Assembly: GCA_024639165.1 (NCBI GenBank)
Contig: JAHEIX010000008.1
Location: 1-64,000 of the forward strand
DNA length: 64,000 bases
From: UBA7446 sp024639165
GTDB taxonomy: Bacteria; Bacteroidota; Bacteroidia; Flavobacteriales; Flavobacteriaceae
Direction: 5' to 3'
Shown: piece after piece, positions 17,090-26,745 of the stretch
Numbering within the stretch: the first letter of the stretch is position 1
Layout of the letters: every line of letters starts with the position of its first letter
Position numbers and translations under genes: made by a program
The notes under the pieces: model-generated
What the model was told of the DNA's origin: nothing
Databases searched by the model: none
The model's input: the letters and a program-made list of their open reading frames with translations, nothing else

Positions 17090-20000
17090 TTGACATTTGC
17101 AACATCTATAAATTCTAAGATTACTGCCGAGGACGTTCCATATTTAGGACAAAACCCTGCTCAATTTTTTGAAAAAGAAGTTAATGGAAAGGAAGTTATC
17201 CGCAATGGCGAATCTTTTTACAAAATTTCGAACGCTGATCTCATGCGCCCATTTTTTATGAGCATTGTGAGTAACTCAGACCATTGGATGTTTATATCAA
17301 GCAATGGAAGCCTATCCGCTGGAAGAAAAAACAGTAATTATGCCCTGTTCCCTTATTACACCGATGATAAAATAACAGAAGCCGTTGAAACAACAGGTAG
17401 CAAGTCTATATTTTTAGTCACTGTAAATGACAAAAAATACCTTTGGGAACCCTTTTCTAAAAAGCACGAAGGTATATATAAGGTTTCGAGGAATTTGTAC
17501 AAAAATGTACTTGGTAACAAGGTGGTTTTTGAAGAAATAAACGATGATTTAAATGTTGCATTTACGTACGAGTGGAATTCTAGCGAAAAGTATGGATTTG
17601 TTCGAAAGTCGAAATTCACAAACCAAAGTGACACACAAATATCAGTGGAGCTGATAGATGGTGTCCAAAACCTATTACCACAAGGCGTTGAGCCCGATTT
17701 ACAAAATGCAAGTAGCAACCTGGTAGATGCCTATAAAAAATGTGAGTTAGAACAAGATACAGGCTTGGGTATTTATTCGCTTAGCGCTATCATCGTTGAT
17801 AAAGCCGAGCCTAGCGAGGCGCTCAAAGCTAACGTGGTGTGGTCAATTGGTTTAGCCCAATCCAAAAAGCTTATTTCTTCACTTCAATTGGATAACTTTC
17901 GAAGAGGACAAAGTGTATCTCAAGAAATTGATATTAAAGCTGAAAAAGGCGCTTACTTCCTTAACGATACCATTAGTTTGGCAGCAGCTGCAACCGAAGA
18001 ATGGATGTTGATTGCCAACGTAAATCAAAGTATTTCTGACATCGTGTCTATTAAGGCCAATATCAAATCGAATACACCGATGCATGAGGAGGTAATTTCA
18101 GATGTACAAGCCGGATCTGCTCATTTGCGCGCACTCGTAGGGGCTTCCGACGGACTTCAGATGACAAATGACCGATTGAGAAACATTAGACATTTTGCCA
18201 ATACCATGTTTAACATTATGCGTGGCGGTATTTTTGACAATAATTATACAATTGATAAGGCCGATTTTATAAAATACATTGCCAATGCAAACAGGAAGAT
18301 TTACAAACTCAAAGACACTGTTCTGCAAGTACTTCCGGAGCAATTTGATTTAAGCCTACTTAAAGAAATTGCCAAAAACGACGACAACCAAAACTTTAAA
18401 CGCCTTTGTTTAGAATATTTACCACTTAAGTTTAGCCGTCGCCATGGCGATCCAAGCCGTCCGTGGAATAAATTCTCCATTAATACACGTGCGGAAGATG
18501 GTTCCAAAATATTGGACTATGAAGGAAATTGGCGTGATATTTTTCAAAACTGGGAGGCCTTAGCACATGCTTACCCTGATTTTATTGAGGGGATGATTCA
18601 CAAATTTCTAAATGCTACTACTTTTGATGGCTACAACCCTTACCGTGTTACCAAAGGAGGTTTTGATTGGGAAACCATCGAACCAGATAACCCTTGGGCT
18701 TACATAGGCTATTGGGGAGATCACCAAATCATTTACTTACTGAAGTTCTTAGAGTTTATCGAAGATTATTATCCAAACAAGCTCAAAGAATATTTCAACC
18801 AAGATTTGTTTGTTTATGCCAATGTGCCTTACCGCATCAAGAGCTATCAAGACATTTTAAAAGATTCAAAAAATACCATTGAATTTGACTTTGAATGTGA
18901 AAAAAATATTCAATTCAAACGCGATGAAATAGGTGTAGATGGTGCCTTACTTAGAGACCAAACAGTATTTATATACAAGGTCAACTTTATCGAAAAGATT
19001 TTGGCTACTGTTTTGGCAAAGATGTCAAACTTTATACCTGAAGGGGGTATATGGATGAATACCCAACGTCCCGAATGGAATGATGCCAACAATGCCTTAG
19101 TAGGCAATGGAGTTTCCATGGTAACGCTATACTATTTAAGACGTTTTTTACGCTTTTTTGAAAATATGATTGAGACATCTTTTGAATTGGATGTGCCAAT
19201 TTCTAAAGAACTACACCAGTTGTTTGGTCAAGTAAACGATGCCCTTGAGCAGTACAAAAATCTCTTAGGAAGCAGTTTTAGTGATGTAGAACGAAAAACG
19301 CTTATGGATGCCTTAGGTGAAGCTGGAAGCCAATACCGAAACACCATATATGACAAGCGCTTCTCTGGCGAAAAAGAAATGGTTTCAAAAGCAACATTGC
19401 TTTCATTTCTACAAACAGCTACCTTATTTTTAGAACACTCAATTAAGGCCAACAAACGAAACGACGGTATGTATCATGCGTATAATCTGATGACACTAAG
19501 AGCAGATGACGCCGTCAGCATTAGTCATTTGCCTGAGATGCTTGAAGGTCAAGTGGCAGTGTTGAGTTCAGGGTTTCTGTCTACTCAAGAAAGTCTAGAC
19601 GTATTGGACAGCTTGAAGGCCAGCAGCTTATTTAGGAAAGATCAATACAGTTATATACTGTATCCCAACAAAGACCTGCCAAGGTTTGTTCACAAGAATA
19701 CCATCCCTGAAGAAAAAATAACAAACTCTGCCTTGCTTCAAAAACTTGTGGCAGATGCCAATTTGGAAGTCTTGTCTCAAGATATATCTAGAGAATACCA
19801 CTTCAATGGGAATTTTAATAATGTGAAAAGCCTGCAAGCTGCATTAGCGGCATTGCCTAGCCAGTATAAAGGCTTGGTTGAAAAAGAAACCGCCTATATT
19901 GAGCAAATTTTTGAAGACGTTTTCGACCACAAATCATTTACTGGAAGATCTGGAACGTTCTTTGGATATGAAGGCTTAGGCTCTATCTACTGGCATATGG

Positions 20001-20581
20001 TTTCAAAGCTGCAACTAGCTGTTTATGAAATTACCAAAGCAGCCATAGACAACAACGATGATCCAGCCTTGATTGGAAAACTGTTTGACCACTACTATGA
20101 AATAAATGCGGGCATAGGCGCGCACAAATCACCTGAGTTGTACGGTGCTTTCCCAACAGACCCATATTCGCATACTCCTGCTGGAAAAGGCGCACAACAG
20201 CCCGGTATGACAGGCCAAGTAAAAGAAGATATCTTGAGTCGATTTGGGGAACTAGGTGTTCGCGTTACCAATGGAACACTAGGATTTGACCCTACCATTC
20301 TTCACACCGAAGAATTTTTAGCCGAACCTAAGCAATTTAATTATGTAAATGTTGCCAATCAAACGGTTTCAATTACTATTGATAAAGATAACTTGGCGTT
20401 TACCTACTGTCAAGTCCCCGTTATTTATAAAAAATCAACTGAAGCAGCCATAGAAGTCGTGCTGAATTCAGGAGAATCTAAATTGTTTTCAGGACAATAT
20501 CTAGATAAAGAAATATCCCAACAAATCTTTCAACGAACAAATACCGTTAACAAAATAATCGTATCAACTTTGAAAGAATAA
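17090..20581 (+). CDS. GH149-like beta-1,3-oligoglucan phosphorylase
   Basis: A 1163-residue protein with no signal peptide, so cytosolic. The order is an N-terminal beta-sandwich (1-340), an alpha/alpha toroid (from about 365) and a long C-terminal extension. Motifs such as NYALFPYYTDDKI, KFSRRHGDPSRPWN and the EGNWRDIFQNWEAL segment match the GH94/GH149 phosphorylase clan, with D483 as the likely general acid. The length (over 1100) and locus partners fit GH149, which splits beta-1,3-glucan oligomers with phosphate to glucose-1-phosphate. The only usable N-terminal start is TTG at 17090, 91 bases after the GH16 stop; the exact start is uncertain. It opens the second operon. Confidence 0.8.
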   Translation: MTFATSINSKITAEDVPYLGQNPAQFFEKEVNGKEVIRNGESFYKISNADLMRPFFMSIVSNSDHWMFISSNGSLSAGRKNSNYALFPYYTDDKITEAVETTGSKSIFLVTVNDKKYLWEPFSKKHEGIYKVSRNLYKNVLGNKVVFEEINDDLNVAFTYEWNSSEKYGFVRKSKFTNQSDTQISVELIDGVQNLLPQGVEPDLQNASSNLVDAYKKCELEQDTGLGIYSLSAIIVDKAEPSEALKANVVWSIGLAQSKKLISSLQLDNFRRGQSVSQEIDIKAEKGAYFLNDTISLAAAATEEWMLIANVNQSISDIVSIKANIKSNTPMHEEVISDVQAGSAHLRALVGASDGLQMTNDRLRNIRHFANTMFNIMRGGIFDNNYTIDKADFIKYIANANRKIYKLKDTVLQVLPEQFDLSLLKEIAKNDDNQNFKRLCLEYLPLKFSRRHGDPSRPWNKFSINTRAEDGSKILDYEGNWRDIFQNWEALAHAYPDFIEGMIHKFLNATTFDGYNPYRVTKGGFDWETIEPDNPWAYIGYWGDHQIIYLLKFLEFIEDYYPNKLKEYFNQDLFVYANVPYRIKSYQDILKDSKNTIEFDFECEKNIQFKRDEIGVDGALLRDQTVFIYKVNFIEKILATVLAKMSNFIPEGGIWMNTQRPEWNDANNALVGNGVSMVTLYYLRRFLRFFENMIETSFELDVPISKELHQLFGQVNDALEQYKNLLGSSFSDVERKTLMDALGEAGSQYRNTIYDKRFSGEKEMVSKATLLSFLQTATLFLEHSIKANKRNDGMYHAYNLMTLRADDAVSISHLPEMLEGQVAVLSSGFLSTQESLDVLDSLKASSLFRKDQYSYILYPNKDLPRFVHKNTIPEEKITNSALLQKLVADANLEVLSQDISREYHFNGNFNNVKSLQAALAALPSQYKGLVEKETAYIEQIFEDVFDHKSFTGRSGTFFGYEGLGSIYWHMVSKLQLAVYEITKAAIDNNDDPALIGKLFDHYYEINAGIGAHKSPELYGAFPTDPYSHTPAGKGAQQPGMTGQVKEDILSRFGELGVRVTNGTLGFDPTILHTEEFLAEPKQFNYVNVANQTVSITIDKDNLAFTYCQVPVIYKKSTEAAIEVVLNSGESKLFSGQYLDKEISQQIFQRTNTVNKIIVSTLKE

Positions 20582-20623
20582 TGTATATAAACTAACGTAA
20601 ACTATGGCGCTGCCAACTTGTAA

Positions 20624-21898
20624 ATGATGAAAACAATTCAAACGTATGCTTTTATTGTGTCTATCATTTTGATGGCTACTTCATGTAACACCTCCCGTCA
20701 AAAAATGAATAATTCTAACATAACAGCTGCTGAAATTTTAGGTAACCCAGATTACCTAGCTATTTCTTATGGGGGTTATAGAAAAAACACGCGAGACGTA
20801 CAACCAACAATTGAGGAGTTAAAGGACGATATGAAAATCCTTTCCGCCATGGAGATTCGCATCATTCGAACGTATAACGTGCATTTGCCACAAGCAGAAA
20901 ATATCCTTGCTGCCATTTCAGAACTTAAGAAAGAAAACCCTTCATTTGAAATGTATGTCATGCTTGGTGCATGGATTGATTGCTTAAATGCTTGGACAGA
21001 CAAAGTAGTTAATCACTATGTAGAAAGTCCTAGAAACGAAATTGAAATTGACAAAGCTGTTGCATTGGCCAATCAATACCCAGACATTGTAAAAGTACTT
21101 GCTGTTGGAAATGAAGCTATGGTAAAATGGGCTGAAAGTTACTATGTACAACCCGGCATTATTTTGAACTGGGTTTCCTATTTACAAACACTAAAAAGGG
21201 ACAACAAACTTCCAAAAGACTTGTGGATTACCAGTTCTGATGATTTTGCTTCATGGGGAGGAGGAGATACAGCTTACCACAACTCTGATCTAGAAGACTT
21301 GATACGAACAGTGGATTATATTTCCATGCATACATATCCTTTTCACAACACACATTACAGTCCTGCATTTTGGGAAGTAAACCAAACAGAAGCTTTGGGT
21401 AAGACCCAAAAAGAACTTATCGAAGAAGCCATGATACGCGCTCGAGATTTTGCCGTAGACCAATACCATCAAGTAAAAAAATATATGGAAAGCCTAGGAG
21501 TTAATAAGCCTATACATATTGGTGAAACAGGCTGGGCAACCATATCAAATGGCTATTATGGCAGAAAAGGCTCCCATGCTGCAGACCAATACAAGCAGGC
21601 AAAGTATTATCGACTGATGCGCGCATGGGCTAAAGAAAACAAGGTGTCTTGCTTCTTTTTTGAGGCTTTTGACGAACCCTGGAAAGAAGCGCATAATGCC
21701 AAAGGCTCCGAAAACCACTTTGGATTAATCACTGTTGACGGCAAAGCCAAGTATGCGCTTTGGGAAGCTGTTGATAAGGGTGTTTTTGAAGGCCTTACGC
21801 GTAATGGAAACCCCATAACTAAAACCTTTAATGGGGTAAGTGAAAACCTTTACATTTCTGTCCTTCCTCCTAATGTTTTAGAGCTTAACCCAAACTAA
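20624..21898 (+). CDS. GH17 beta-1,3-glucanase, lipoprotein
   Basis: A 424-residue glycoside hydrolase family 17 enzyme. The two catalytic glutamates are E164 (VLAVGNEAM) and E301 (HIGETGWAT). The signal peptide ends in a lipobox at C21 (MATSC). Polar, non-acidic residues follow it (NTSRQ), suggesting a periplasmic side instead of surface export. The start could be either codon of ATGATG. It probably degrades linear laminari-oligosaccharides, sits 42 bases after the phosphorylase and is followed after 4 bases by the GH30 gene. Confidence 0.9.
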   Translation: MMKTIQTYAFIVSIILMATSCNTSRQKMNNSNITAAEILGNPDYLAISYGGYRKNTRDVQPTIEELKDDMKILSAMEIRIIRTYNVHLPQAENILAAISELKKENPSFEMYVMLGAWIDCLNAWTDKVVNHYVESPRNEIEIDKAVALANQYPDIVKVLAVGNEAMVKWAESYYVQPGIILNWVSYLQTLKRDNKLPKDLWITSSDDFASWGGGDTAYHNSDLEDLIRTVDYISMHTYPFHNTHYSPAFWEVNQTEALGKTQKELIEEAMIRARDFAVDQYHQVKKYMESLGVNKPIHIGETGWATISNGYYGRKGSHAADQYKQAKYYRLMRAWAKENKVSCFFFEAFDEPWKEAHNAKGSENHFGLITVDGKAKYALWEAVDKGVFEGLTRNGNPITKTFNGVSENLYISVLPPNVLELNPN

Positions 21899-21902
21899 CT
21901 AT

Positions 21903-23396
21903 ATGAAAACAAACACACTTTTAATCGGCTTAATATTTACCCTAATGGCAACTTCTTGTACAGACGGATCATCTGAAATAACCGTATATGAGACCTCGGA
22001 AAGCGGAAATAAGCTAACGCAAGTACATGACTTTAAAACTCTAGAAGCCCCTTCGACCATTACCATAGACACCTCTAAGGAACTCCAAACCATTACAGGT
22101 TTTGGGGGTGCTTTTACAGAATCATCTGCATATCTGCTCAATCAGGTAAGCAAAGCGAATAGAGATAAAATTTTAAAAGCATATTTCGCAAAAGACGGCG
22201 CGCGCTATTCGCTTGCACGCACACACATGAATTCATGTGACTTTTCGCTCAACAACTACTCCTACACGCCTGTTGCAGGTGACAAGGAACTCCTTCATTT
22301 TTCAATTGAAGAAGACAAAGACGATTTGATACCTATGATCCAAGATGCCATGGCTATTTCTGAAGATGGTTTTAGGCTTTTCGCTTCTCCTTGGACAGCT
22401 GTGCCTTGGATGAAAGACAACAACAGTTGGGTTGGAGGGAAACTGCTTCCTGAATACTACGACACTTGGGCTTTATTCTTTTCCAAATATGTTGATGCTT
22501 ATAAAGATCAGGGCATTGACATTTGGGGCTTTACTGTTGAAAATGAACCCCATGGGAATGGCGAAAATTGGGAAAGCATGCATTATTCTCCCGAAGAAAT
22601 GACTCATTTTGTGCAGCATTTCCTCGGACCAAAACTCGAAGCTGATGGCAAAGGAGATTTGGTTATTTTGGGTTATGATCAGAACCGAGAAGGCCTAAAG
22701 GAATGGGTAGATGTCATGTACCAAGATGAGGCCTCATCCAAATATTACGATGGAACTGCTGTACACTGGTATGAGAGCACTTACGACTATTTCCCAGAAG
22801 AGTTACAATACGCACACCAAAAGGCACCCAACAAGTATTTGATTCAAACTGAAGCTTGCATAGACGCAGAAGTTCCTGTGTGGCAAGATGACAATTGGTA
22901 TTGGAAGAAAGAAGCCACAGACTGGGGGTATGACTGGCGAGAAGCAGAAAAAAAATACCTACATCCCAAGTATGCGCCAGCAAACCGCTATGCTAGAGAT
23001 ATTATTGGTTGCCTTAACAATTGGGTTGACGGATGGGTAGATTGGAATATGGTATTGGATACCAAGGGAGGTCCGAACTGGGCAAATAACTGGTGTATTG
23101 CACCCGTAATAGTCGATACCGAGAAGGATGAAGTTTACTTCACACCACTCTATTACATCATGGCGCACTTTAGTAAGTTTATTCGACCAGATGCCAAAGT
23201 AATTGACGCCCATAACACCGATTCAGAATTGATGGTTACTGCCGTTAAAAATCCAGATGGAAGTATTGCTGTTGTGGTCTTTAATGAGGGGAAGTCAGCT
23301 AAGAGTTTTGAGTTAAAACTAGGCAGCATTTTAAAAAATATTTCGATTAGCCCACAAGCTATTCAGACGATAACCCTTTCAAATTCAGCATTATGA
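21903..23396 (+). CDS. GH30 glucosidase/beta-1,6-glucanase, lipoprotein
   Basis: A 497-residue glycoside hydrolase family 30 enzyme (subfamily 1-like). Catalytic residues are E215 (FTVENEPHG) and E317 (LIQTEACID); other marks are ITGFGGAFTESSA, ASPWTAVPWMK and WVDWNMVLDTKGGPNW. The lipobox ends at C19 (MATSC). In laminarin loci this family removes the beta-1,6 side glucoses. The C-terminal beta-sandwich (about 425-497) is complete. Its TGA overlaps the start of the transporter fusion (ATGA), so the two are translationally coupled. Confidence 0.9.
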   Translation: MKTNTLLIGLIFTLMATSCTDGSSEITVYETSESGNKLTQVHDFKTLEAPSTITIDTSKELQTITGFGGAFTESSAYLLNQVSKANRDKILKAYFAKDGARYSLARTHMNSCDFSLNNYSYTPVAGDKELLHFSIEEDKDDLIPMIQDAMAISEDGFRLFASPWTAVPWMKDNNSWVGGKLLPEYYDTWALFFSKYVDAYKDQGIDIWGFTVENEPHGNGENWESMHYSPEEMTHFVQHFLGPKLEADGKGDLVILGYDQNREGLKEWVDVMYQDEASSKYYDGTAVHWYESTYDYFPEELQYAHQKAPNKYLIQTEACIDAEVPVWQDDNWYWKKEATDWGYDWREAEKKYLHPKYAPANRYARDIIGCLNNWVDGWVDWNMVLDTKGGPNWANNWCIAPVIVDTEKDEVYFTPLYYIMAHFSKFIRPDAKVIDAHNTDSELMVTAVKNPDGSIAVVVFNEGKSAKSFELKLGSILKNISISPQAIQTITLSNSAL

Positions 23397-25747
23397 AAAG
23401 TGGATCACACATAGTTCAGCCTAACAAAGTTCCTATGGGTCAAAAGATTGCTTTTGGTTTCGGGATGTTGGCCAATCAAATGTTCCCAGCCATATTAGGG
23501 ATTTTTATGGTTGTATTGGTGCAAGACTTAGGTTTCCCTGGATGGATGTGGTCGTTAATTTACTTTTTTCCAAGAATATTTGATTCCATTACAGACCCAA
23601 TTATGGGCTTTATATCAGATAACACAAAATCAAAGTGGGGAAGACGTAGACAGTATGTTTTGGCAGGTGGTGTTCTTATGGGGATTGCCTATATCTTTAT
23701 GTGGCAACTTTTTAAAGAAAACACACTTGAATATAACTTTTGGTATTTCTTTTTCTGGTCCATTTTATTTTACCTCGGGCTCACCCTATTTAGTGTCCCT
23801 TATGTAGCTATGGGCTATGAGATGAGCGATGACTTTCACGAACGTACAAGCATTATGGCCATTGCTCAATGGATTGGTCAATGGGCTTGGGTAATTGCCC
23901 CGTGGTTTTGGGTAATTATGTATGATCCAGAATGGTTCCCTTCTGCAGATGTAGCTGTACGAGAACTTGCCATTTGGGTTGCCATTCCTTGTGCTGTTTG
24001 CGCCATGATACCTGCAATATTTATAAAAAGTAAGTCAACTGTTAATGAGGACTACGAACCCTTAAACAGCGCCAACATTGGCAATAGTCTTCTAAAGATT
24101 TATCACAGTTTTGTGGAAGCTTTTAAAATCAAAGAATTTAGAAAATTATGTGGCGCCACATTTTTAATTTTCAACGCATTTAATACCGTTGCAGCACTCA
24201 CTTTTTTTGTTATCGTGTACAAGCTCTTTAATGGTGATGCGGAAGCAAGCGGTATTTGGGTTTCTCTTTTTGGCTGCTTGGGTGCATTAGGCACTACTTT
24301 TATCGTAATACCCATCGTCACATGGATGTCAAAGAAGTTTGGCAAGAAAAGGGCATTTTTATTGGCACAAGGCATTTCTGTTATAGGATATGCCATGCTT
24401 TGGTTTTTATTTGTTCCAGGAAAGCCATGGATGTATATAATAGCCCTTCCGTTTTTCTCTTTTGGCATAGGAAGTTTGTTCACCATCATGATGTCCATGA
24501 CCGCCGATGTAATTGATGTAGACGAACTAAACACAGGTTTGCGTAGAGAGGGAATCTTTGGCGCCATTTATTGGTGGATGGTCAAAGTCGGTTTTGCTAT
24601 TGCTGGCGCACTAAGTGGTGTCATTATCGCATTTGTTGGCTTTAATCCAGACCTTGCCACAACAGAACAGGAATCTGCCGTTAACGGATTACATGCCTTC
24701 TTTTGTTTCTTCCCTTTGGCGGGAACGCTTTTTGCTATGTACATCATGAGAAACTATAGTATTGATGAAACGCGGGCAAATGAAATCAGACAACAAATAA
24801 AAGCGCGTAAAGCCGCCCCTAAAGCTCTTGTATCATATTACAAACAAGGAAAAATTAAGGAATTTACCGATGCTGATTTTAACAAGTCATTGGAGGGAGA
24901 TATTGATTTCAGTGGCCTAGCTAAAAATGCCCAAGCCAAGCTATTCAAAGAGACCTTAGCAAATGGGCTTCATGGATTGTGCTTTAGCCCCTACAGAGAG
25001 AACCAAAACATTGGCCACAAACTTTCGAAAGCACAAATTAACGAGCGTATGGACATAGTAGCACCTTACACCAAGTGGATTCGTTCGTTTTCCTGTACAA
25101 AAGGCAATGAGTTTATACCTCAGGCCGCAAAAGCGAGAGGGTTAAAAACAATGGTAGGTGCTTGGATAGGAGCTGATGCCGAGGAAAACAAGAAAGAAAT
25201 CGACGCCTTGATCAAGCTTGTCAAAAACGACCAAGTAGATATCGCGGTTGTGGGTAATGAGGCTTTGATGCGAGATGAGCTCAGCGAAGCACAAATAATG
25301 GATTATATCGCTCAAGTTAAGAAGGCAAACCCAAAGGTTCAGGTCGGGTATGTTGATGCCTACTATGAATTTATTCAACGGCCAAAGCTGGTTGATGCCT
25401 GTGATGTAATTTTAATAAATTGTTATCCATTTTGGGAGGGATCAACTATCGAATCTTCTACGGCTTATTTAAAACAAATGCATGAAGCTACAAGTAATGT
25501 GGCCAAGAACAAACCCATTATTATAAGCGAGACAGGATGGCCTAATCAAGGTGAACGTGTCGGAGCAGCAATTCCCACAGCGTCAAATGCTGCACAGTAT
25601 TTTGTGAATGTAAATCTCTGGGCCAAACAAGCAAAAGTGCCTTTGTTTTACTTTTCCTCATTTGACGAGTCTTGGAAAGTTCACCACGAAGGAGACGTAG
25701 GTGCACGTTGGGGTATTTGGGACAAGAACGAAAAATTAAAACACTAA
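23393..25747 (+). CDS. GPH/MFS sugar symporter fused to a cytosolic GH17 domain
   Basis: A 784-residue fusion. Residues 1-460 are a glycoside-pentoside-hexuronide:cation symporter: about 12 membrane segments, ITDPIMGFISDNTKSKWGRRRQY near 66-88, and MTADVIDVDELNTGLRREG near 369-387. After a short basic linker (about 465-490), residues 510-784 form a GH17 catalytic domain with E623 (VVGNEAL) and E713 (ISETGWP). With 12 helices and a cytosolic C-terminus, the enzyme would sit at the exit of the transporter. The GH17 part resembles the next gene (CYPFWEG, FYFSSFDESWKV, WDKNEKLK), so it came from a duplication. Start overlaps the GH30 stop by 4 bases. Confidence 0.87.
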   Translation: MKSGSHIVQPNKVPMGQKIAFGFGMLANQMFPAILGIFMVVLVQDLGFPGWMWSLIYFFPRIFDSITDPIMGFISDNTKSKWGRRRQYVLAGGVLMGIAYIFMWQLFKENTLEYNFWYFFFWSILFYLGLTLFSVPYVAMGYEMSDDFHERTSIMAIAQWIGQWAWVIAPWFWVIMYDPEWFPSADVAVRELAIWVAIPCAVCAMIPAIFIKSKSTVNEDYEPLNSANIGNSLLKIYHSFVEAFKIKEFRKLCGATFLIFNAFNTVAALTFFVIVYKLFNGDAEASGIWVSLFGCLGALGTTFIVIPIVTWMSKKFGKKRAFLLAQGISVIGYAMLWFLFVPGKPWMYIIALPFFSFGIGSLFTIMMSMTADVIDVDELNTGLRREGIFGAIYWWMVKVGFAIAGALSGVIIAFVGFNPDLATTEQESAVNGLHAFFCFFPLAGTLFAMYIMRNYSIDETRANEIRQQIKARKAAPKALVSYYKQGKIKEFTDADFNKSLEGDIDFSGLAKNAQAKLFKETLANGLHGLCFSPYRENQNIGHKLSKAQINERMDIVAPYTKWIRSFSCTKGNEFIPQAAKARGLKTMVGAWIGADAEENKKEIDALIKLVKNDQVDIAVVGNEALMRDELSEAQIMDYIAQVKKANPKVQVGYVDAYYEFIQRPKLVDACDVILINCYPFWEGSTIESSTAYLKQMHEATSNVAKNKPIIISETGWPNQGERVGAAIPTASNAAQYFVNVNLWAKQAKVPLFYFSSFDESWKVHHEGDVGARWGIWDKNEKLKH

Positions 25748-25750
25748 ATC

Positions 25751-26662
25751 ATGTCATACAGAGAAGGAAAAGACTTTAGTCTAGAGGCACTTGAATACAA
25801 GACGTACAAAGGAGTCAATTTTGACACCTATTCAAATAATGAATTAGAGGGCCTGTGGCGTAAAACCCTCAAATCGGGCATGCATGGCATTTGCTTTAGT
25901 ATGTACGAAGACGGTCAAGAGCCTGGAGATACAATTACTGAAGCTCAAGTTGAAAGACGCATTAAGATTTTAAAGCCTTATTCCAAATGGATACGTTCAT
26001 TTTCGTGTATTGAAGGAAATGAACATATTCCTAGACTAGCTCATAAACACGGCCTGAAAACTATGGTAGGCGCTTGGTTGAGCGATGACGATGAAAAAAA
26101 TGAAGAGGAAATCAATGCCCTCATAGCTTTAGCAAACGAAGGATGTGTAGACATTGCCGCTGTTGGCAACGAAGTGCTTTACAGAAATGATCTTTCTCTT
26201 GAAGCACTTTTAGATTTTATGAAACGTGTTCGCGCAGCAATACCAGAACATATTCCAGTAGGCTATGTAGATGCCTATTATGAATTTTCGGTACACCCTG
26301 AACTTGTGGAACATTCGGATGTAATATTGTCGAACTGCTATCCCTTTTGGGAAGGCTGTCCAGAAGCGTATGCACTAAATCATATGCAACAAATGTATGG
26401 GCAGGCCATGGACGCAGCAAAAGGAAAAAAAGTAATTATTACCGAAACAGGATGGCCTAGTAAAGGTGAGTCATTGAAAGCTGCCGATCCAGGCGAGGAA
26501 CACGCCATGAAATATTTTATCAATACGCAGGCTTGGGCTAAAAAAGCCAACATAGACGTATTTTATTTTTCATCTTTTGATGAGTCCTGGAAAGTAGGAC
26601 CAGAGGGAGAAGTAGGTGCCTATTGGGGACTTTGGGATAAAAATGAAAAGTTAAAATTTTAG
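25751..26662 (+). CDS. Cytosolic GH17 enzyme, paralogue of the transporter-fused domain
   Basis: A 303-residue family 17 glycoside hydrolase without signal peptide. Catalytic glutamates are E141 (AAVGNEVL) and E232 (IITETGWP). It aligns along its length with residues 510-784 of the preceding fusion, including the WIRSFSC, GYVDAYYEF, CYPFWEG and SSFDESWKV blocks. It starts 3 bases after the fusion gene and ends the operon. Probable action is on imported laminari-oligosaccharides; hydrolysis versus transglycosylation cannot be decided from sequence. Confidence 0.88.
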   Translation: MSYREGKDFSLEALEYKTYKGVNFDTYSNNELEGLWRKTLKSGMHGICFSMYEDGQEPGDTITEAQVERRIKILKPYSKWIRSFSCIEGNEHIPRLAHKHGLKTMVGAWLSDDDEKNEEEINALIALANEGCVDIAAVGNEVLYRNDLSLEALLDFMKRVRAAIPEHIPVGYVDAYYEFSVHPELVEHSDVILSNCYPFWEGCPEAYALNHMQQMYGQAMDAAKGKKVIITETGWPSKGESLKAADPGEEHAMKYFINTQAWAKKANIDVFYFSSFDESWKVGPEGEVGAYWGLWDKNEKLKF

Positions 26663-26734
26663 ACCTGTTTAATTTTTTCCTGCGAACGAGCGGTCTTACC
26701 TATGAATAGTCTTTTAGACAATGCACAAGAAGTG

Positions 26735-26742
26735 TATCTTTG
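26735..26742 (+). promoter_or_regulatory. -7 box before the 163-residue lipoprotein gene
   Basis: TATCTTTG matches TAnnTTTG exactly. It overlaps the possible TTG start at 26740, which argues for the ATG at 26746 as the start. Confidence 0.45.
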
Positions 26743-26745
26743 AGG

